A DNA stretch of 64,000 nucleotides, taken from contig CAJSYZ010000002.1 in the NCBI GenBank assembly GCA_910574455.1, forward strand, positions 3,993,671-4,057,670, given 5' to 3'. The DNA is from Trichaptum fuscoviolaceum. Taxonomy: Eukaryota; Basidiomycota; Agaricomycetes; Hymenochaetales; Trichaptaceae. A model generated the notes under the pieces. That model was not told where the DNA came from. It did no database searches and was given only the letters and a program-made list of their open reading frames with translations. Below are positions 46,454 through 58,848 of this stretch, piece after piece. Numbering within the stretch: position 1 is the stretch's first letter; each line of letters begins with the position of its first letter. The position numbers and the translations under genes are program-made.

Positions 46454-46968
46454 ATGGCTGACACTCAAACATCGACAGCCCCTGCACCTGCACCCAGCTG
46501 GTCGGTGGGCCTGCCCGAGCCCGTAAGCTCGCCTCCCGGGATCTCAAACGAAGTCGTGGCAGACCTCATCAAGACGAAAGAGTCGGGGAAGGATTTCATC
46601 ATAGTCGACACACGCCGGACTGATTTCGAGGTGCGTTCTTGTAGTACATGATACAAAGTTAAATCCCGAGTGAACTTCACTCTTGAACTTAGGACTATGC
46701 GATTCCCGGCGTGATCAACCTCCCTGCGCATTCGTTCTACCAAACACGAGCCGGCGCCGTCTCGGTGCTGTCGCACATCCCGCTCGTGATATTCCACTGC
46801 CAGTCCTGCGGATCGCCCAAATCGCGCGGACAGAAAGTCGCTGCGTTTTATCAGGATGCGCTAGACGAGAAGGGTGTGACGAGCAGCAAGGCACTTTACC
46901 TCGAGGGGGGCATCAAGGGGTGGATCGCGAAGTATAAGGAAGATGAATCTCTCATTGTCCAAGTCTGA
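46454..46968 (+). CDS. Rhodanese/Cdc25-like phosphatase or arsenate-reductase-type protein
   Basis: Small single-domain protein, about 150 residues, two exons. The ATG at 46454 opens an Ala/Pro-rich leader. DFIIVDTRRTDFE, then DYAIPGVINLPAHSFYQT and VIFHCQSCGSPKSRGQKVA follow. The HC..S..SRG loop holds a CX5R phosphatase signature if the second Cys (of SCGSPKSR) is the nucleophile; a first Cys precedes it by three residues. The end is ALYLEGGIKGWIAKY, the usual rhodanese LxGGIxGW. Relatives include yeast Ych1 and the Acr2 arsenate reductase. The reaction cannot be settled from sequence. Confidence 0.85.
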
Positions 46969-47383
46969 AGAGTATCATGGTCCAATCTGTATACTATGAA
47001 GACAACAACTGACGAGTAAGAAATAGATATGACTCCGGCAGCCTGACGTGGTGGCGTCTGGTGTTCTCCTGACCATATCTCAAACCAAATACACGCAACA
47101 ATTCCGCTGAAAGGTAAGTGATGCACTGCGGCCACGACAGCCCAGGAGAAGGTTCCAAACTGAGGTCAATAATAAGAAGATGTCAACGTGTCTCTCCTTC
47201 AACTTGAAGTTTGAATCTGCACATTCGGGGCAGACGCGGTATAAGCCGAGTACTTAAGATCATCGACGGCTCTGGGGATTTTGCCAACTCAAGAGAACCA
47301 AATGTTGGACTGGCGGAAGATGAAGATGTATATTGGAAGGGTATAAGACGTGATAGTCAAGACTGAGAGGTCTTAGTGTAACT
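46969..47383. other. Convergent region between the rhodanese-like and PAP2 genes
   Basis: 415 bp between two stops. No gene is seen. Confidence 0.4.
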
Positions 47384-48052
47384 CTAATGTTTCAGCGCGT
47401 CATGGAACGCGACTTCAGCGCTTTGACCCAGCGAATTAAGTCCGCTTGTCCAAAGCTTAAACCATATTAGAGCGAACGCGGTCCCGTATAGACATCCTGC
47501 GAGGCATTGTGGCCATGTATGGTGACCTAACCACATTCTCGAGTACACGATAGCAGACGCCCAAGGGACAGCGATGAGAGATGGCAAGAGCCTCGTCCAC
47601 TTGGAGTTCGGCAGAGAAGGGTGCAAGGGCAAATACGCACACGCCAGGGGAATGTAGACCGCGAAATGCGTGATGACCGCAGAATGTGTGCTCGGCATGC
47701 TACAAAGAGAGACAAAGAATAGAATCGCGATGCGAAGGTCGAATTGGAGACTCACCCATAGGTCTTCTTTGCCCTGCCCTTCATGCCAGGGACATGAACT
47801 GGGCGTGGCTGGCGGATGAGACGCTTGACAAGCTTGACGGAGAATGCGCAGGCAGCCGCGCCCACCGCGAAATATGCGACCCCAGCGGAACGGGTATATA
47901 GGATGGCGAAGGCGGTGAGGGATGTGACGATGGCATTGGTCTGCAAAGAAAAGGTCAGCAGAGCGACTGCGGAAAGTTTTATTAGATGGACAGACTTGGT
48001 CAAGGAAAAGTGCGAGGGCTGAGACGGCAGCTGACCCAACGCTCATTGTCAT
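47384..48052 (-). CDS. PAP2-family phosphatase, dolichyl-diphosphatase-like (Cax4/DOLPP1)
   Basis: The PAP2 acid-phosphatase motifs are in order: KLVKRLIRQPRP (motif 1), YGMPSTHSA (motif 2) and YSRMWLGHHTWPQCLAGCLYG (motif 3). Hydrophobic helices lie between them (VTSLTAFAILY, AVGAAACAFSV, VITHFAVYIPLACAYLPL). This matches ER dolichyl-pyrophosphate phosphatases, which recycle dolichol after N-glycosylation. The stop is at 47384-47386. The start is uncertain: the first ATG in frame is at 48052 (MTMSVGSAAV). The open frame continues upstream with TWTALHFDLAGDLNV but has no ATG before a stop near 48112. A missed 5' exon is likely. Confidence 0.82.
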   Translation of the reverse strand: MTMSVGSAAVSALALFLDQVCPSNKTFRSRSADLFFADQCHRHIPHRLRHPIYPFRWGRIFRGGRGCLRILRQACQASHPPATPSSCPWHEGQGKEDLWVSLQFDLRIAILFFVSLCSMPSTHSAVITHFAVYIPLACAYLPLHPSLPNSKWTRLLPSLIAVPWASAIVYSRMWLGHHTWPQCLAGCLYGTAFALIWFKLWTSGLNSLGQSAEVAFHDALKH

Positions 48053-48169
48053 CGTGCACACGTTGAGGTCGCCGGCCAAGTCGAAGTGCAAGGCCGTCCA
48101 AGTCCGGTCTCGTTAAAATACAAGCCGACGCACCCAATCAGTCGGCACGCCCTGCACTGCGTACTTCAT

Positions 48170-48290
48170 TCTGCTTTCTCTTCTCCACCCTTCCTTCCTC
48201 CCCTCCTCCCTCTACTCACACTCCCTCTCTGTGTTTCTCTCGTCCAACTCTATTCCTTCTCCTTTCCTTCATTTCTCTGCAAGTCAAGAA
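48170..48290 (+). promoter_or_regulatory. Pyrimidine-rich tract upstream of the PLC-like gene
   Basis: About 100 bp of almost uninterrupted C and T precede the ATG at 48348. Such CT tracts mark transcription starts of well-expressed fungal genes. Placement in the 5' leader is inferred. Confidence 0.5.
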
Positions 48291-48347
48291 ACACCAGGAA
48301 ATTAATTCACCGCTGCGGGAGAAAAGCACCCGCGACATTCAAACACC

Positions 48348-49883
48348 ATGCATTTCACGTCATCCACAATAGCGCAGGCCGCTCTCGCTCTCCTCAGTGT
48401 TGTCTCCTCCTCTCGCTCTGTCTCGACCTCAAGACGAGCAACAACATGCAACGGCTTTGCTGAGGTACGTCGCGCTTCTCAACGCCATATGACATAGCTC
48501 ATTCGGTCTTTGACCAGCTCTGTGACCGGAGCTACGGAAATGTAACCTTTGTCGGCGCCCACGACTCTTACGCAGTAGGAACAAACAACTGTACGCCCTT
48601 GTTCTCAATAAACAGAATTGCTGTCTTAATGTTATTTTAGTGGCAACAAATCAGGACTACGATGGTCTGTCCCCGTCCACCTCGTCTCGCCTGTGCTCCC
48701 ACTGACTGTCCAATGTGCCTCGATGCGCGCTTCCATCTTTAGTCACCCAACAGCTAAACGATGGCATTCGCATGCTACAGATGCAAGCCCATCAGTCCAG
48801 CGACGCCATCCATCTTTGCCATACAAGCTGCTTCCTCTACGACGGCGGCACGCTCCAAGACTACCTCACCAAAGGTCCGGCACCCTCAAACCCATTTGTC
48901 CTGCCGTTCGTGCTTCGTACTAAATTTAGCCCTCATGTTCTATAGTTAAGACATGGATGGACGCGAACCCCAATGATGGTGAGCTTTAATTTTGGTGGTT
49001 TGGGCTCTCATGACAACCGCTAAATTGCAACCGGCCGATCCTTCCTAGTTGTATCTCTCCTGATCGTCAACTCGGACGATGTTGCGCCTTCTGCTTTCGA
49101 TACAGTCTTTGAAGCGGCAGGCATCAAGAGCCTGGCATACTCACCGCCTCAGTCGGCATTGACGAACACAGCTTGGCCGACCTTGGGGACGCTGATTGAT
49201 GCTGGTACCCGTCTGGTTGTGTTCCTAGATACAGGTGCAGACTTCACCTCTGTGCCTTACATCATCGACGGTGAGTTCAGATTTGGAATTTCACATTCGA
49301 GGTACTGATCTTCTACGTTGCCTGTTCTTAGAGTTCACCAATGTTTGGGAAACGGCATTTGATGTGACCGACACAACGTTCGATTGCAACGTAAACCGAT
49401 CGAAGGGTGATACGTCGACGGAGCTCTATTTGATCAATCACTTCCTGGACGAGGTTGTGAACGTCGTCGCGACATCCATCGCCCCGAACAAGGGCGCATT
49501 GAATGTGACGAATGCTGCGTCAGGAGTTGGCTCGCTCGGCCTGCAAGCAGAGCAGTGTGCAGCACAAAATGGGCGGTACCCTAATTTCATGCTCGTTGAC
49601 GTACGCGACATCAAAATTAACTCATTTCTTAATTCAATCTGATCACATTCTTTGGCTCCAGTTCTACGAGTACGGCGGTGGCTCGGTCTTCCAGGTCGCC
49701 GCAACAGCGAATGGCGTGACTTACAGCCCGTCATCACCGATCGCGACGCCTCTCCCGGACACATCTACCAGTGGAACGTCATCGAGTGCATCACTACCGG
49801 CATTCTCGGTTTCGCGCGAGCTATGGTTGGGCGCTCTCGTTACTGTTGCAGGCTCGCTATTAGGCGCATGGACAACTCTGTAA
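48348..49883 (+). CDS. Secreted, GPI-type PLC-like phosphodiesterase (PI-PLC X fold)
   Basis: The ATG at 48348 opens a signal peptide (MHFTSSTIAQAALALLSVVS). The catalytic core starts VTFVGAHDSYAVGTNN, whose His in AHDS is the first PLC-X catalytic residue. LNDGIRMLQMQAHQSSDAIHLCH supplies the second His. VKTWMDANPNDVVSLLIVN, LVVFLDTGADFTSV and FMLVDFYEYGGGSVFQVA complete the barrel. The C-terminus is Ser/Thr-rich, then hydrophobic (LWLGALVTVAGSLLGAWTTL), the plan of a GPI-anchor signal. Six or more introns interrupt it, including tiny exons near 48640 and 48950. The substrate may be phosphatidylinositol or a GPI, but this is unproven. Confidence 0.87.
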
Positions 49884-50678
49884 ACAAATAGGAATCGGAA
49901 ATGACGCTTAGCTTATCACAGCTCTACCTGTCCTTTCATCTTAGCTTGGATAATATTTACGACTTGCTTTTAATGCTGACGCTGGACCGTATACTTATTA
50001 TTCTTTGTTCTACCTCCTTAAAACTCGTAAGACGTAGGAATGTTTTGAGGCGTTCTACCGTGAAAATGTCATTCGGCTTATTGTCAGAAAGCTCCGATGA
50101 CTCTCGATGCTAATGTTCGGGGACCGGTACATGCGGAGAAACCGGACAGGGAACTAACGACCAGAGATATATATTGCGGTTGCGATACCGGTCCTTTGTT
50201 TTGAGACTGCCGTACTGTGCATTTACACTCAGAAGCTACATTAGCACAAGCTTCCGCAGATTTCTTCAACTGCAGTTTTCTACAACTTTGAATCTAAGGA
50301 GATACTTCTACGACTTCTAGTGGTTGTTTCTAGCTGCTAGACTTCCTACTAAAGTATGTTTCTGGAATCTGGACCTTGGAGGTCACTGATCGGAAGCAAA
50401 ATTAGACATTCACGCCGATCATGCTTTTTTAGGAATTGAAGTTAAGAGGAGATAAGATTAGATTAGGAGATGGAACTGGATGATGGTAACGCGAGTCGCC
50501 GGCTTGAGACAGCTCCCTCTCCGTCCCATCAAGACTATATAGCGATAGCTCTTTTGTCTCCCATGCCTTATAAGATTCCCACTCGTTTCTTTTCTGCATC
50601 TCGTTGGCGGGTAGCTTTGCCACCTTAGATCCTCTTTCTTTCGCTTGATACCACAGGGCGCTAGATTGGACACGAACG
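49884..50678. other. Gap between the PLC-like and lipase genes, no gene seen
   Basis: 795 bp without recognisable coding sequence, RNA gene or repeat. Confidence 0.4.
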
Positions 50679-52256
50679 ATGTCGACAGGTCTAAAAGATG
50701 CAGCGATGGATGCCACTCCTCTTGTCATCGTCGAGGGATTTATGTCGGCGTCGGGCTCGATAGGCTGGGCTCCTTTGCGTTCACTCCTCAGTGGCTTCGA
50801 AGAACACCTTGACGGACGGCGGGTGTTATACGCTAGGTCCGTTGCGCATTGTGTCAGACACCAGCACGATTCTCACTAAACGTTGTTATTATACAGTGTC
50901 GGACCCGTGAGCTCGCTGCACGACCGGGCCTGTGAACTATTCTACGCTATCAAGGGCGGAACCGGTATGCAGCACAGTGCGCATGACTTCACAGACCATT
51001 GACAGATTATTGCCCCCTCTTCGCAGTCGACTATGGTGAGGACCACGCCCGAGAATTCTCGCACAAGCGATACGGTCGACATCATTACTGCGGTCTGTAT
51101 CCGGACTGGTCTGCTCGCAAACCCCTCCATTTCCTGGGTCACTCCATGGTATGTCCCCCACCGTTTCCGTTCAGACCGCACTCCATTTGCTCATTTTTAC
51201 CGGTTCGTGCCTGCGCAGGGCGGTGCTACGATCGTGAAGCTGCAATCGCTCCTCTCCAAGGGCTTCTTTGGAAATGCGTATACTCCAGACATGCTCCTCT
51301 CACTCACAACCGGTAAGTCTCCTACCCATTTCAGATTATCTGAACTCTATTCAATATACAACAATCAATAGTCTCCGCCCCTTTTCGCGGCACCCAAATC
51401 GTGTACACCTTTGGCGAGCGGCTGGACCGCGCGCCAGCCGTGCACCCATTCTCCCTTGGGTCGTTGCTGGCAAAGGCCGTACACACACTCGCCTACCTCA
51501 GTCCGTACCTCCCGCGCGCTTTCGACCTGCACGCCGACAGCCGCTCTCTTTCATGTAACGAGACGACCTTCCTCATGTTCGTGCGCCATCTCTGGAGGAG
51601 CGACTGGGCGGAGGGCCGCGATGCGACGCCCTTTGATGTCACATTTCAGGCCGCTGACGAGCGTGAGGCGAGGGGCGAGGGTATATGTCACCCCAAAACA
51701 TATTACAGGAGCTATACAGCTCAAATTGTAAGAGACCTTTCTGGTTCTCCTCCCACTTTGCTGACAACTATCGCAGACATCACGGGTATCCGAAGACAGC
51801 CTATATCACAAACCACGCAGCTCACTCCTATCCCTCCCCCCACTCTATTTTTCAGCGTCTTCCGTGGGCACATTCGATTTTACCTCCTTATCCCCCTCCC
51901 CCTCCTTCCTACTGCCGCCAGCGCTAGACGAAGAAGGCGGAGGGGATTTGAAGCAAGCTGACGACGGCATCTCGGAGCACCATCGAGCAAATGATGGTTT
52001 CGTGCCTACGTTTTCTCAGTGGCACCCTCGCGAATGCGAGCCTGCGCATTGCATTCACCATTCCCCTTTCCCCGAGAAGACGCACTCCATCAATGTGCAT
52101 CCAGGAGTATGGCATGTACATACACTCCATGATGCCCATCACCTTTCCCTGCTCCCCTTTTGGCTGGGGTCTGAACAACAGAGGGTGTTTTGGTCGGAAT
52201 TGCGTGAGTATATGCGCGACATAGATACGGGAATGGATCTTCATAGCATAGCATAG
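50679..52256 (+). CDS. Alpha/beta-hydrolase lipase of the staphylococcal/thermoalkalophilic type
   Basis: The ATG at 50679 starts MSTGLKDAAMDATPLVIVEGF. The order PLVIVEGFMSASGSIGWAPL, SVGPVSSLHDRACELFYAIKGG, VDYGEDHAREFSHKRYGRHH, WSARKPLHFLGHSM joined to GGATIVKLQSLL, and SVSAPFRGTQIVY matches lipases of the bacterial I.5/I.6 type. GHSMGG holds the nucleophile Ser and is split by an intron. The late HSINVHPGVWHVHTL region probably carries the catalytic His. No signal peptide is visible, so an intracellular enzyme is likely. Four or more introns are present. Substrate is presumably acylglycerol. Confidence 0.87.
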
Positions 52257-52671
52257 CTTCGCCCCTTTATCCAGTTTATACCCACCGGCCTCTACTTAAT
52301 TCTCACAGAAACTTTATATCACTACATACATTTGTTGTTTTTATTTCTGTTAAATTAAAGTTTAGTGTACAAGAACGAATCATAACATACTATCGACAAG
52401 AAGTTCGCGAAGGGCGCACAAGAATAAGAGGGCAAGCAAATAACGAAATGAAACCTGTCTTATAGTAGGAGTGCCATTTTGAAGAAGACATTGGAAATGA
52501 AATTAGAAATGATGCATTTGTTGTTGTTGTTAACCGGGGGGGGGGGGGGGGTGAACTTTAGAAATAAAGAAAAAGAAAACAAACTTGAAGTACAGACTAA
52601 TTGGCGAGAGATGGCCTCTGCCGAATGCATCCTAAGAAATGCAATGCACAATTGCCACCCATAATCGGATT
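52257..52671. other. Convergent 3' region with a G16 run
   Basis: 415 bp between the lipase stop and the RRM-gene stop. The one notable feature is the homopolymer at 52536-52551. Confidence 0.5.
52536..52551 (+). repeat. Homopolymer of 16 G
   Basis: An uninterrupted run of 16 guanines, with cytosines before it and GTT repeats just upstream. It may form a quadruplex, or its length may be an assembly artefact. Confidence 0.85.
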
Positions 52672-55600
52672 CTACTGAAGTGGGAAAGATCCTTGCCTGT
52701 ACATGTTCATAAAGGTTGGTCCGACATTACTTTGCTGGGTATCAGGTCGGCGGTTCATGTCTGAAGACATTCCGGAATCTCGAGATCGAGCAGCGAAGTC
52801 GTAAGTATTCCTTCCTGGACGAAATCCGTTATGTTCTCGTCGCTGTTGGTAATGATTCCTGTTGTTATGATAAGTCGTTCCGAGTGAATGCATTTGATGT
52901 AAGCCTCCGTTGATGTGAGTGGCATTTTGGTAGGTTTGAGCAGTTCCATGATGTTGAGTGTCAGTCGCTGCCGGAGCATGAGGTGGTATAGGCATTCGCC
53001 GCGCCAAGTGCGAGGTCGGTGACTGGTTCGGCATCGACCAAGGCGGTGGAGGAGCAGGCTGCATTGTCCGCCCTTGCATATCATGCTGCATTTGTTGTTG
53101 GGCACAGGCTGGTGGACTGGAAGATGGAACTATGCTGACTGGCTGGGGCATTGCGTAGGCATAGAATTGCGGATTCGGTGCGTAACTGTGCCATGTCGGT
53201 GCAGCGGTGACTGTTCCTTGCGACTGGGCACCCTGGAATTGCATGGGAAGTGGTCCCTGGGGATGCATAGGAACACGAGGAGATGAGCCGCTCATGTACT
53301 CGTTTAAAGCCTCCTGTTGATACACGGGGATTAATGTTCCATGTTCTCCTTGAATGAACCCAGTGGCGTGCAAAGGCGGTTGACCTCTCGCAGGGGTAGA
53401 CGGTTGACTGGAGGACGAACTATGAGACGAATCAGAGGTCAAGACCGGCACATATGCGTAAGAGGGATATGGGAAAGGGGCCTAGATGAAAATGGGAAAT
53501 CAGTGCCAACCAAAGCGAAGTATGCTTCTATGACTTACCCTGAATATATGATTCATCGGTACAGTCTGGCTTCCGAGCGCAGTGTTTGTATCCCCGACAG
53601 CCATCGTCGGTGGAACTCCCATAGGGACAGCGGCAGTCAATGGGATTTGATATGGCATAGGCGTGCCATAAGCGGTTGCCCAAGGTTGGGGAACGTATCC
53701 CAAGACCGTTGGAGGCAGAGATTGTGCAGTTGTCGGGTTTGTGGGATTGACAATGGACGCAGATGAACTCAAAACTGTGGGTGGCGGGGTCACGGAGACC
53801 GCCGTTTTCACGTCAGAGTCCTGAGATTCACTTGCCTCGGGAATATCATAGCTGTTTGAAGATATAAGGGTAGCAGAGTCTGTACCATGAGAAGAAGAGG
53901 CGACGAGGTGAGGGTATACGGATAAATTAGGAAGGAAAGGCATTCCTGCCCATTCATTGCCTGGACCTCGTACAGAATATGTTGAACTTGGCAGCCCTTG
54001 GGTGTCCTTCGGATTATTGTAGTAGATGTTGAAATCTGAGCGATGAGAGCTGTCTCCATGCTGTCCAAAACCATGTCGGCGTACTCGTCCAACACCGCGC
54101 CCACGGTATCGATAACCACCTCGAATCGGGTTTAACTCTCGCATCTGAACGCGAATTAGCCGACCGTCATAATCACGATCATGCTGTAGGGACATATTAA
54201 TGACAAATTTATTTCCAATCGAAGTATAAATTACCTCTTCGCGAATGGCTTTCATAGGCGCTGACTCGTCGGTAAATGTCACGAATGCAAATGCGGTCTT
54301 CTTCCCAGCTAGCGTCCATTATCAATTATGCTCGAGGACGACAGCAGAACAACTTACATTGGTTCACGATCCTGACGTTCTCAACCTCACCATACTGCTG
54401 GAAAACATTCCTCAAGCGGTTCTCATCCCATGGGACAGGCCCGAAGGGCTCAAGCCCGCCCACGAAGATTGTCTTAGGATCAAATTCCTTTTCGCGTTCC
54501 TGGAAGTTGCTGGCGTTGAATCCATTGTCGTTAAAGATTTCGATCCCACCTCCCTCTACGTTTCGATAACGAGCGTTCCCCAAGCCCATTATAGGTGGGT
54601 AGATCGGTGTGCGAGGCAATGCGGAGGTGGGTGTCTCGACCAAGCAAGCACCAGATAATTCCGGAGTCGGGGGCATCTCCAGAGTCTGTCCATCGGGCAA
54701 GGTCTTAACGGTCAAAGAGCTGACAACATCTATCGGGTTTGAGATGGAGCGACGGTGCGAAAAGAAGGGCCGAGGAATAGAGGGATTGGAGGTCTCGACG
54801 CTGGGGAGGTCATTGGCGATATCTCGAGTCGAGTCATCGCTTTCTGAAGGCTCATTAGATGTGACTGAATCGTCAAATCTGATGATATGCGGTAGGTTAG
54901 ATTGGATACAGGACACAAAGAGTTACAACTCACGCTTCTATCTTTGAGTTCTTCGGGCTCATTAAGGGAGGGAAGTCTCCATCATTCCATTTCGGGCTCC
55001 TGAGGTCCGCATTTGCTTTACCATCTGTAGAGTGTCTCGGTCTCTCCCGGGGGAAGAGGAAAGGGGACTGTGCTGTAGGACTCGTACCCGCGACGGACGA
55101 AAGGATGGTGTGCGTTATATTTTGAGGGCGCACAACCATCCACCCGTCTTCGCTATCTCCATAATCCGAGGTCTTACTGCTGGTAATTCTGGATCGACGT
55201 ACAGCATCATTCCCTCGACGACCTAATGATGGACTCAAAGGAAGAATATTTGGTGATCCGCTGAACATAGGAGAACGAGCGAAAGCTGGAGAAGTTGGAG
55301 AGCCTGAACTATCCCTAGACATTGACACCCGATCCTGAAAGTACATCGGACGAGGGTGAGGAGCAGGGGAGCCTTTTGCTTGAAGAGTCTGGTGAAAGTA
55401 TGGTGACGCAGGGGTGGGGGATTGCAAATAACCCTGGCGAAACATAACTTGCCGGGGTGTTCTGGGATGATACCCGGTTTGTTGGAGACTAGCCCAAGTA
55501 ACAGCAAGATGAGGGACCCATCTGAGAGTCTGGTTCACGTGTAACGAATTAAAGTAAACAAAAAAAAAGTGCAACAAGGGGTAAAGAGGACCTACCGACA

Positions 55601-57043
55601 ACGCTGAGATGCAATCATCTCTATGCTCCCACTTAACTTCCCAAACGCGGGAGTCCATAGCTTCAGATCGTGGCGAATTATGACCAGAGGGGTAGTTGCT
55701 GACATTGCATTGACTTTCATCTTCGGCGATATAGGGCTTGAACGACTCCAAAGGCCCGAAGGCTTCGACAATCGTTTTCAATGTCTGTATCACCAACGAC
55801 AAGCATGAGCTCACTGGATTGCATTGGGAAATTCTTTGTAACGTACCGACTCGTCAAACTTCAGATCAGTCAGTAGCAGACCTCCAAGATCGAATGCGTC
55901 GACTGGAGGTTGTTCCATGGTTGGCCGACTGGGAATGTTTGCCTTCCTTGCCTCCATCTGATAGGAGACTACGGGGAACCTAAATTTTGATGAGTTAATA
56001 TTAGGGAATAGTTGTTTATTGAAACTTACCGGGCCGCTCGAGGTCTCCATATACGCATAGTGTCGGGTAGCGTGGTTTCTGTCCAACGTCCCCGCACACC
56101 ATTTTCGTCAACGGACATGTTTTCGGAACCTTCTTCTGCATGATTATTATCAGCTACGCACTAAATGTGAAAGCAATGACTGATCTTACCAATCTCGTCT
56201 GCGGAGGAAGGGATGAACTGCATCGGTTTTCGATAGGAGATCCATAGTGAGCGGAATGCACGTGCTAGTTCGAAGCGAAGCTGACGGCCCATGAAGATCT
56301 GAGGGATCTGCTGCGTACGAGTCACAACGCGAGAAGCTTGTTCAGCGTCCTTCAGATGGAAGTATGTTAATAGATTCCGCATACACCTAGGGCACACCGA
56401 AAACAAGACGATGTGATGAGCTCACCTCGCACTGTAAGAACGCACACACACCGCCTTTAGCGTCGTGTATGATTTTAATGCTCAGGATATGAGCGAATTG
56501 CGCAAGACGGTCACGAAGTTGTTGGGACAGCTCCGCCTCGTCGACGTCTGCGGGCAAGCTTGGAGTCTTCATCAGCGACACGAAAGAAATCAAGGTCAGA
56601 GACGATGCTTACCTGCCTACAAAAACGCTTGCATTGTGAGGTTGCTTGCCAGCGTCTCTGCGGGGGCTGTCCGTCGCGGTGGCACAAGCCAATGTGCTAT
56701 TATACTCGCTTCGCGACTGCGAGGACTGGTCGAAATAGGATGCATTCGGCGTACCCAGCATCTGGGGGACTTCGTCGTCCGCCCAATCTCTCTTGCGCTC
56801 TGGTTGTGCGCTACCGGGAGTAGGATCGCTTCCAGAGTCAGCACGGCTAGATAAGCTGCCAAGATCACGCGAAAGCTCGTTCGCCGGAGACAAAGGCGAG
56901 GACACAGCAGACGCCGTCGATGAGGAGATGTCCTGAGAAGGCTCCGCTGTGTTCAAGAGCGTATCATAGCGCGTTCCCCATGCACGCTGCGGCGAGTCGC
57001 GCGAACGAGACCGGACAGCAGCACTAGACTTTAACACAGGCAT
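52672..57043 (-). CDS. Large RNA-binding protein with N-terminal and central RRMs and a Gln/Pro-rich tail
   Basis: The ATG at 57043 starts MPVLKSSAAVRSRSRDSPQR. After a Ser-rich leader comes RRM1: NASVFVGSLPADVDEAELSQ, HILSIKIIHDAKGGVCAFLQ, then ASRVVTRTQQIPQIFMGRQL. A degenerate RRM-like part follows (LLLTDLKFDESVRYKEFPNA, TLKTIVEAFGPLESFKPYIA). After a Ser/Pro region, a clear RRM is split by introns: KTIFVGGLEPFGPVPWDENR, FQQYGEVENVRIV, TAFAFVTFTDESAPMKAIRE, DYDGRLIRVQMRELN. An RG-rich segment (GGYRYRGRGVGRVRRHGF) and a long His/Pro/Gln-rich tail end at 52672. About eight to ten introns are present, not all resolved. It is probably an mRNA-binding regulator. I cannot assign an orthologue. 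Confidence 0.8.
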
Positions 57044-58848
57044 GATAACAATGGCAGCTCTTTTGCAAGACTTTTGGTAGTATGAATAACGAAGAGATGG
57101 AGGGGAGGGGTGTGCTTGTTGTTGTCGAGGGTGGTCTAGGAGGTTGTAAACAAGAGGGGGATTGTGTTGGACTGGGTGGAGGATGGGGCCTGAGGGGACT
57201 CCACGACCAAGACTTGCACAAGTATATGCAGCCACTGCAGCCTCAGCCACAGCCACGCGAGATTTGCTACTCAGCCATCAGAACAGCGTCGAAGGTCGAA
57301 AACTCTTCCTCTCTTCACATTTCGTGTCGGCCAGGTCACCAAGAAACGGGCAAACGATGTGCAGGCCATCAGAAACTTTTCAGCACCAAAATTGAATCTG
57401 TACGCAATCGACGTTAGGGACACTCGGGGAGAACGGGTTACGCCACGGGAATGCAAGCTATGAAGGTGCCTTTTCACAAGACCACGGAGTTCCTAGCACG
57501 GAAAAAGCTCAACCATTGCTCATAAAAGACTTATGAAACTAGCAGAAAGGTCATACTCTGTCTTATCGATCAGGATAGTGAAATCATATGAAAGCAAAAT
57601 ACCGGCGGAGTGTGCAAGTGTATTTGGACAGAAACAAAACCATTAGGTTCAAAAGTCTTCTTAGACGTTCCCGCAAGTCAAAACTGTCTAATCAGTCTTC
57701 TGTGCCGGAGATCCCCTCCCAGTGACATAGTGATCCACAGAAAGCCAAAAATCCGTGAAGAATATTCCGTCAATATGTTCGTCGACTTATGCAAGAGGGA
57801 ATTAGTTGACGTATCCGTTGCGGAGAAGCAGAGGCGCCGGTGAGCGTTGAGGCAGCGTTGAGGCGCACAACAAGAATTTCTCAGTTCTCGCGTGCTCAAT
57901 GTCAATCTCGGGATCTGGCGGAGTTCAAATTTAGCCGTAAATGAAGACGATTTTACTTCCGTGTTGCCTTCTCCGGCCACCTCCTTGACTTTTTCCGCGC
58001 GGAATAATTGGCATATTATATCTTATCCAGCATCTTTGCTTTAAGCCCTTTCATGCATTTGTATGCACTGTCTCTGGTTTTTTCAAATGCAAAATATAAT
58101 CAACTACGAAATAATGTCAACGATGACGGGTCTTATGTACAAAAATTACATGGACTGGACGGTCTGGACCAGAGTGTACACTTGGAAGACTACAATGAAT
58201 GTTGAGGGTCCTATGCCGAAAAAGGAGTGTCTGTACACAAATACAGTATTGGCTTGCGAGATATAACACACCGATATGATGGTAGACACAAGGTATGCTG
58301 GTTGAGAGGACAGCTGTGAGAAACGAGACAAATGGTGAAGTGTGCAAAGGGGATAGATTGATTGCGGGGAAGGGGATCAAGGATGGCTAGGGCGATGCTG
58401 AGAGAAGATCGAAGAAGAAATGTCAAAGAAATGCTAAGAAGCCCGCAAACGATCAGCATTGAACCCAAAGTACCCATATGGAAGCTGAAGTCGACCCACC
58501 TTGCATAAATGAGAGACATTGCATAAATCATAAACGAGTGTGTGGAATATGTGTGAGATGCGAGAACTGGAGAAGAATGCCAGAATGAAGTTGCAGATAC
58601 ATGGAGCTGAAATGGATGCTCTGGAGGTATGTGTATGATTCAGGAGGGCTATACAGATAATACACCTATCAGCCGTAAAAGCGCAGAATATTGATCAGTC
58701 ACAGATTGGACATGTGCCAGAGTGGTTTGAGTTTGAACACTCACGGCAGGAGAACGAAGGTCGGAGGATGGTTCTAGCCTTCCGGAACCCAAGAGATATC
58801 GGTCGTCATAAAGGTCATAAAATGGTCATCATTGATTTTGCTGGGTAT
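57044..58848. other. Gap of 1.8 kb between the two RRM genes
   Basis: The left part should hold the 5' leader and promoter of the large RRM gene, and the right part the 3' UTR of the next gene. Several short frames are present, including hydrophobic ones near 58117-58531, but none has a recognisable motif, a good start or an exon plan. Confidence 0.4.

Noticed and set aside
58117..58531. Hydrophobic frames on the minus strand downstream of the Ser-rich RRM gene
   Set aside because: No credible start, no exon structure and no recognised family. Position fits a 3' UTR.
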